Part shown: in pieces, positions 59,922 to 64,000 of the stretch
How the letters are laid out: every line of letters begins with the position of its first letter
How positions within the stretch are numbered: the stretch's first letter is position 1
DNA from: Candidatus Cloacimonadota bacterium
GTDB lineage: Bacteria > Cloacimonadota > Cloacimonadia > JGIOTU-2
Reading direction: 5' to 3'
Length of the DNA stretch: 64,000 nucleotides
NCBI GenBank assembly: GCA_030613025.1
Contig: JAUWMT010000004.1
Coordinates: 1-64,000, forward strand
Notes under the pieces: generated by a model
Told to the model about the DNA's origin: nothing
Database searches by the model: none
The model's input: only the letters and a program-made list of their open reading frames with translations
Translations under genes and position numbers: made by a program

Positions 59922-60614
59922 TTAATAATTTTTCCAGTAAGTATCAAATTTCTCTTTCGATGAAAATCCTTTATCTCCGTTTTGGAAATCTTCAACTGTA
60001 TTACTTTTTATCGATCCAATGTTGGTTGTATTTCCACTTCCAGGTTTTCTTCCGGCAATTTTATATTTCTTTTGAACAAAGTATTCAATGTCACTAAATG
60101 GTGATTTAAGTTGAGATGCTTCTATTACTTGTTTTATTTCTGTAATTTTGCATTCAGGATTTCTTGAATATAAAAAACCAATGATCCAATGCTCTTTATA
60201 TTCATGATAAGGATAAAGTATATTTTTCTTGCCTTTGGGATCACGAAGATAAGACTTGTAAGAGCCAAGTGTGTAGCTGAAATTTTTCACACTTCCGTTT
60301 TTATTATATTTTCTATACGTTGACTTAACCTCAACAGCAATTTTTTTTGTATCATCTTGTTTTCTGAATAGTGTAAAATCCGGATATGCTGTTTGAGATG
60401 ATTTTTCAACGACAAGATCATTTTTCTCTGCAATTTTCATAACTATAGGTTCACAAAAAATTTCAAACATACCAGATAATATTTTTGAGTCATATGAAAG
60501 CGTATAAACTTTTGACTGTTTGGTCAAAATACCTACCAAGCCCCACTCTAATCCATCTGGGTATTGTTCTGAAATAATTTTATTGAACTCCGATATAAAA
60601 TTCATTTTAACCAA
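59922..60614 (-). CDS. Type II restriction endonuclease, EcoRV family
   Basis: Matches remembered EcoRV segments: YPDFTLFRKQDDTKKIAVEVKSTY (YPDFTLYK..KKIAIDIKTTY), FTLGGYTSFIR-like FSYTLGSYKSYLR, YHEYKEHWIIGFLYSR, AGRKPGSGNTTNIGSI. Confidence 0.92.
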   Translation of the reverse strand: MVKMNFISEFNKIISEQYPDGLEWGLVGILTKQSKVYTLSYDSKILSGMFEIFCEPIVMKIAEKNDLVVEKSSQTAYPDFTLFRKQDDTKKIAVEVKSTYRKYNKNGSVKNFSYTLGSYKSYLRDPKGKKNILYPYHEYKEHWIIGFLYSRNPECKITEIKQVIEASQLKSPFSDIEYFVQKKYKIAGRKPGSGNTTNIGSIKSNTVEDFQNGDKGFSSKEKFDTYWKNY

Positions 60615-60692
60615 CTTCTTGTTTATATTCTCATCCCAAGAATGAAATACTTGTTATATTTTTGTCAAAAAAATTAATAAAATTTAAAGGTT

Positions 60693-60824
60693 TTATATTG
60701 AACAAAGGAGTATCATGCTTTTAAAATATTTTTTACTGGCTTTGTTTGGGATTGATGATAAGTTTAAAGGAGTGATTAATGTTCCTCTTATTGTTTTTTG
60801 AAAATCATTAAAATCTTTATTCAT
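60693..60824 (-). CDS. Unannotated 43-aa ORF: MNKDFNDFQKTIRGTLITPLNLSSIPNKASKKYFKSMILLCSI
   Basis: Manual translation; begins 3 nt after the RadC-MTase stop and lies before the EcoRV-like gene. Confidence 0.4.
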   Translation of the reverse strand: MNKDFNDFQKTIRGTLITPLNLSSIPNKASKKYFKSMILLCSI

Positions 60825-60827
60825 AAT

Positions 60828-62804
60828 TTATTTCCTTTCTAAAATAATAATAAATTCTTCAAGCATTGTATTCACAGTTTTTCCAATAATATTTGTTGGG
60901 CTATTTTTTCTCGGCATTCTCTTATTTGGAATTTCTCGAACAATTGTCTTGTGATGAAGAAAGTCTTTTTTACAAAGCTCAACTATAATTTCATCGGTTG
61001 GTATTTGAATTTCTTTTACTGTTCTATTTCCTACAACAATACCCACAAACCCATTTTTCTTCAGCACACGAGCGAATTCTTTCAGACATCTATTTAAATC
61101 ATAAAAAAAGGCAAAAACATCATTGCTTCTTTTTTTATCTTGTTTTGAAATATTATCAACAACATCAAAAAGTAATTCTGAATAAATATCATAAACAGGT
61201 TGATTAATAATTTTTCCACCTAAACTTTCTCTATCGACATTGACATTATCTAATTCTAACCATTCTATTGCAAATCTGGAGAATTGTCCGTAAGCAACAG
61301 TTGTTTTGCTATCTCCATAAGGGGGTGAGGTTACGATCAAATCAATTTTTTTATCATCTATTTCAGAAGTATTATTCAAAATTTTATACCAATGTTTTTT
61401 TGAAATTGTATTTTTTAAAGAATCTAATCTGCCAATATTACCGATCGATTTTTTTTGGAATAATTCTTTCACATTCGGATTGTGTTTGATTAAATCTTTT
61501 TCGGAATATCTATGTAATTTGAACCCATTTCTGCAATTTGAAGTAGAGCGGATAATTTCACTTAAAACAATTTTATAAAAATCTCTTATATCTGAATTAT
61601 CTAATTCCCAAATAATTTTTTTGAGTTTGCCTAACTCAATTATTACATCATCTTTAAACCAGAAGTGTATGTTTTTAACTGTTGCAATATCGGGTTCTGT
61701 TTCTTCAATTTTAGCTAAAATATCATTCAGGGTTTTATTCAATAATTCTGTTCTTATAGGAGTTAATTTCACTTTTGTAATTAATTCCGCTAAAGGATTA
61801 ATATCTATTCCAAAAGAATATCTCTTCTTTATATTTGCTTCGACAATCGTTGTTCCTGCTCCCATAAACGGATCTAATATGATATCATCTTCGTTGCTAT
61901 ATTCATCAATGAGAAAATCAGCAATAGGATAAGCCATTACGGCCGGATAAATATGCATCCCGTGTATTCCGTTTGTTTGTCGAATTTTTTTAAAATCAAA
62001 AGAAGTATCTTTATATTTTCTATTTATTATTGTTGATTCTTTTTTTTCTATAAAAGAAGGATAATATTCTGATAAAGTAATTTGTTCATAACCACTTTTA
62101 AAGTAATTGATTTTCCTGTTTTGGTTATAGTTTTCTAACAAACTGAAATAACCTTCTTTTGAAATTATGATGTGATCGATTATATTAATACCGGATAAAT
62201 TTTCTACTTTTAACAATTTCGCTGTTATTTCCTGATCTTCTTTGGAGGGATTAAAATCTCCATCAGGATGATTATGAACAATAACAATTGCTGTCGCATT
62301 ATATAAATAAGCAGGAGCAAAAATTTCTCTGGGATGAACAATACTGGAATTTACTGTTCCAATAGATATTGTTTCCTTTTTGATCAATTGATTTAACGAG
62401 TCTAAATATAATACAACCAAATGTTCTTTTCTTTTATTTATTAAATCTTTGCAAAGATTAAAAACATCACTTGAATTTAAAATTTTTATTTTGCTTTTAT
62501 CTTCATTAATGATTCTTTTTGCTAATTCCAAAGCTGCTACAATTTGTTCGGCTTTTACTTTTCCTATCCCCTTTATTTCTGTTAAATCTTTCACAGTTGC
62601 GGTTAAAATGTGTTTTCCGAATTTCTTTAAAATGTTTTCAGATAATCTTTTTACATTTATCCCTTTGACACCACTTCCTAATAAAATTGAAAGTAATTCA
62701 GAATTAGTCAAAAAATTTATATTTGTTTTTTCTAATTTTTCTCTCGGTCTTTCAAATTCCGGTAGATCTTTTATTCTTATATTTCTTTTCATTCCTCTTG
62801 CCAC
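60828..62804 (-). CDS. RadC (JAB/MPN domain)-DNA methyltransferase fusion
   Basis: N-term IRIKDLPEFERPREKLEK...LLSILLGSG...IKGIGKVKAEQIVAALELAKR...IVIVHNHPDGDFNPSKEDQEIT; C-term DPFMGAGTTIVEANIKKRYSFGIDINPLAE and DLIVTSPPYGDS. Confidence 0.9.
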   Translation of the reverse strand: MARGMKRNIRIKDLPEFERPREKLEKTNINFLTNSELLSILLGSGVKGINVKRLSENILKKFGKHILTATVKDLTEIKGIGKVKAEQIVAALELAKRIINEDKSKIKILNSSDVFNLCKDLINKRKEHLVVLYLDSLNQLIKKETISIGTVNSSIVHPREIFAPAYLYNATAIVIVHNHPDGDFNPSKEDQEITAKLLKVENLSGINIIDHIIISKEGYFSLLENYNQNRKINYFKSGYEQITLSEYYPSFIEKKESTIINRKYKDTSFDFKKIRQTNGIHGMHIYPAVMAYPIADFLIDEYSNEDDIILDPFMGAGTTIVEANIKKRYSFGIDINPLAELITKVKLTPIRTELLNKTLNDILAKIEETEPDIATVKNIHFWFKDDVIIELGKLKKIIWELDNSDIRDFYKIVLSEIIRSTSNCRNGFKLHRYSEKDLIKHNPNVKELFQKKSIGNIGRLDSLKNTISKKHWYKILNNTSEIDDKKIDLIVTSPPYGDSKTTVAYGQFSRFAIEWLELDNVNVDRESLGGKIINQPVYDIYSELLFDVVDNISKQDKKRSNDVFAFFYDLNRCLKEFARVLKKNGFVGIVVGNRTVKEIQIPTDEIIVELCKKDFLHHKTIVREIPNKRMPRKNSPTNIIGKTVNTMLEEFIIILERK

Positions 62805-62970
62805 ATTATATTTTTTTATTACTTGTCAAAATATTGATTTTCTTTGTCAAGTTCAAAACATGAAGTCGGGTTCTAAATTACTTTGTCAGATTTTTTTATA
62901 ATTTATTATACTTGAATTCATATCATTGTGAATAAGGTAATACCGGAAGAAGAAAAAACACACAAAATCA

Positions 62971-64000
62971 TCACTTCATATCGACAGTCTTCATTAATTC
63001 AAGATAGGGAAGATAGTTCGGGTTTTCCAGGGAATACGCCTCGATCATTTCAAATACCTGTTTCCACTTTGCATCGAACTCTTGAATTTCCATAAAAGCA
63101 TTCTGCGGATTGAGAGTAATCCTATGCCCTGTTTGAGCAGCATTTACCACCACATCATTTGAATATTTTGTTTTATCCCAATTGTTCTTTGCCAGGAATT
63201 TCATAAATTTCTGAAGCTTGCTGATCTGTCCTTTTTTGCCGGAGAGCAACTCAATATCGTATTCGGGGAATGTAATTTCAACTTCCACTTTTTGGTGTAC
63301 GCTGAATTCCGGTGTGGATATGTAAGTGGCCAATTCATCGCCGTTATATGTCCATGAACCGGCTTTTAAATCTTTTTCATAATTTATCATTTTACCGTTT
63401 ACTTCAATTTTTTCCGGTGGGAAAGTAAGAGGTAATTTCAGTTCGTAAGTTCTCGATTCCGGCATTCCCGGAAAGCTTCCCTGCACAGGTTCGATCACAA
63501 TTTCCATTTTACTTTTTTTCTCGAAACGGATCTCCGTAAAAGTATAAGCTCCTGTTTTATAATTATTGGTATTTCCTTCATCGTCATATACTTTTGTAGT
63601 ACCCGACTTTCCCGGGAAAATTGTAAGGATCAAAGGATTGACCGAATTCTCTTTGCCACTCTTTATTTGCTGCTGCATGGGAATGACAGCTCCTGATTTG
63701 AGATAGACAGGAATTTCATCCAGAGCAAAAGCTCTTTCAATTATCTTCCCGCCAGATAATATCGTACCGGAACACCATTCTGTCCACTCACCTTGCGGCA
63801 GCCATATTTTCTTGGAGACGAAAAGAGTATCCTCGCCCATCGGCTGTGTTACAGGGGCTGCCAACATATCATTCCCGAACATATACTGGTTTGGGAAACC
63901 GTATGCTTCTTCTGCTTTTGGATGGTCATAATACATCGGTCTGCAAATTGAAACGCCGGTATCATAGGCTTCTCTGGCAGCAGAATAAATGTAGGGAATA
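62971..64000 (-). CDS. Glycoside hydrolase family 31 (alpha-glucosidase-like), N-terminus truncated by window edge
   Basis: Frame open to the edge: IPYIYSAAREAYDTGVSICRPMYYDHPKAEEAYGFPNQYMFGNDMLAAPVTQP...WLPQGEWTEWCSG...VYLKSGAVIPMQ. Confidence 0.92.
   Translation of the reverse strand, partial: IPYIYSAAREAYDTGVSICRPMYYDHPKAEEAYGFPNQYMFGNDMLAAPVTQPMGEDTLFVSKKIWLPQGEWTEWCSGTILSGGKIIERAFALDEIPVYLKSGAVIPMQQQIKSGKENSVNPLILTIFPGKSGTTKVYDDEGNTNNYKTGAYTFTEIRFEKKSKMEIVIEPVQGSFPGMPESRTYELKLPLTFPPEKIEVNGKMINYEKDLKAGSWTYNGDELATYISTPEFSVHQKVEVEITFPEYDIELLSGKKGQISKLQKFMKFLAKNNWDKTKYSNDVVVNAAQTGHRITLNPQNAFMEIQEFDAKWKQVFEMIEAYSLENPNYLPYLELMKTVDMK

Overview
Window from an AT-rich genome of the FCB type (C-terminal sorting-domain proteins, BtuG-like propeller); probably Cloacimonadota-like, but that placement is inference. 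It is densely coding, with no rRNA, tRNA, CRISPR or prophage seen. Main blocks: (1) a very large exported protein with a Zn-phospholipase/S1-nuclease-like region and a beta-helix, running off the left edge and missing from the ORF track; (2) folC; (3) a cobalamin-uptake locus (riboswitch, btuF, btuC, btuD, btuB-like receptor, BtuG-like propeller) interrupted by rrf2-iscS-iscU; (4) a ~16 kb minus-strand membrane/lipid-themed locus (UbiB kinase, phasin-like, DUF2156, porin, LolA-like, patatin, RND/MMPL, SRPBCC, GtrA, two radical-SAM/SPASM proteins, GNAT) headed by a TetR gene and an unannotated 47-aa ORF; (5) housekeeping genes (hemW, lepB, scpA, M50 protease, two acyl-CoA synthetases, an ECF sigma/anti-sigma/Spy-like trio, O-antigen ligase); (6) a tight 7-gene operon (49073-57544) of almost exclusively exported or membrane-anchored ferredoxin-type proteins plus an OM beta-barrel and a CcdA-like protein, including a protein with [4Fe-4S] pairs at both ends of about 12 FN3 modules; (7) a decayed four-helix-bundle (S23-type) gene bracketed by 31-bp inverted repeats, next to an EcoRV-like restriction-modification pair and a RadC-DNA methyltransferase fusion; (8) a GH31 glucosidase running off the right edge. 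Several families of short palindromic repeats are scattered through the window, some inside a coding sequence and one inside the cobalamin riboswitch. The exported-ferredoxin operon is the best candidate for an undescribed system.
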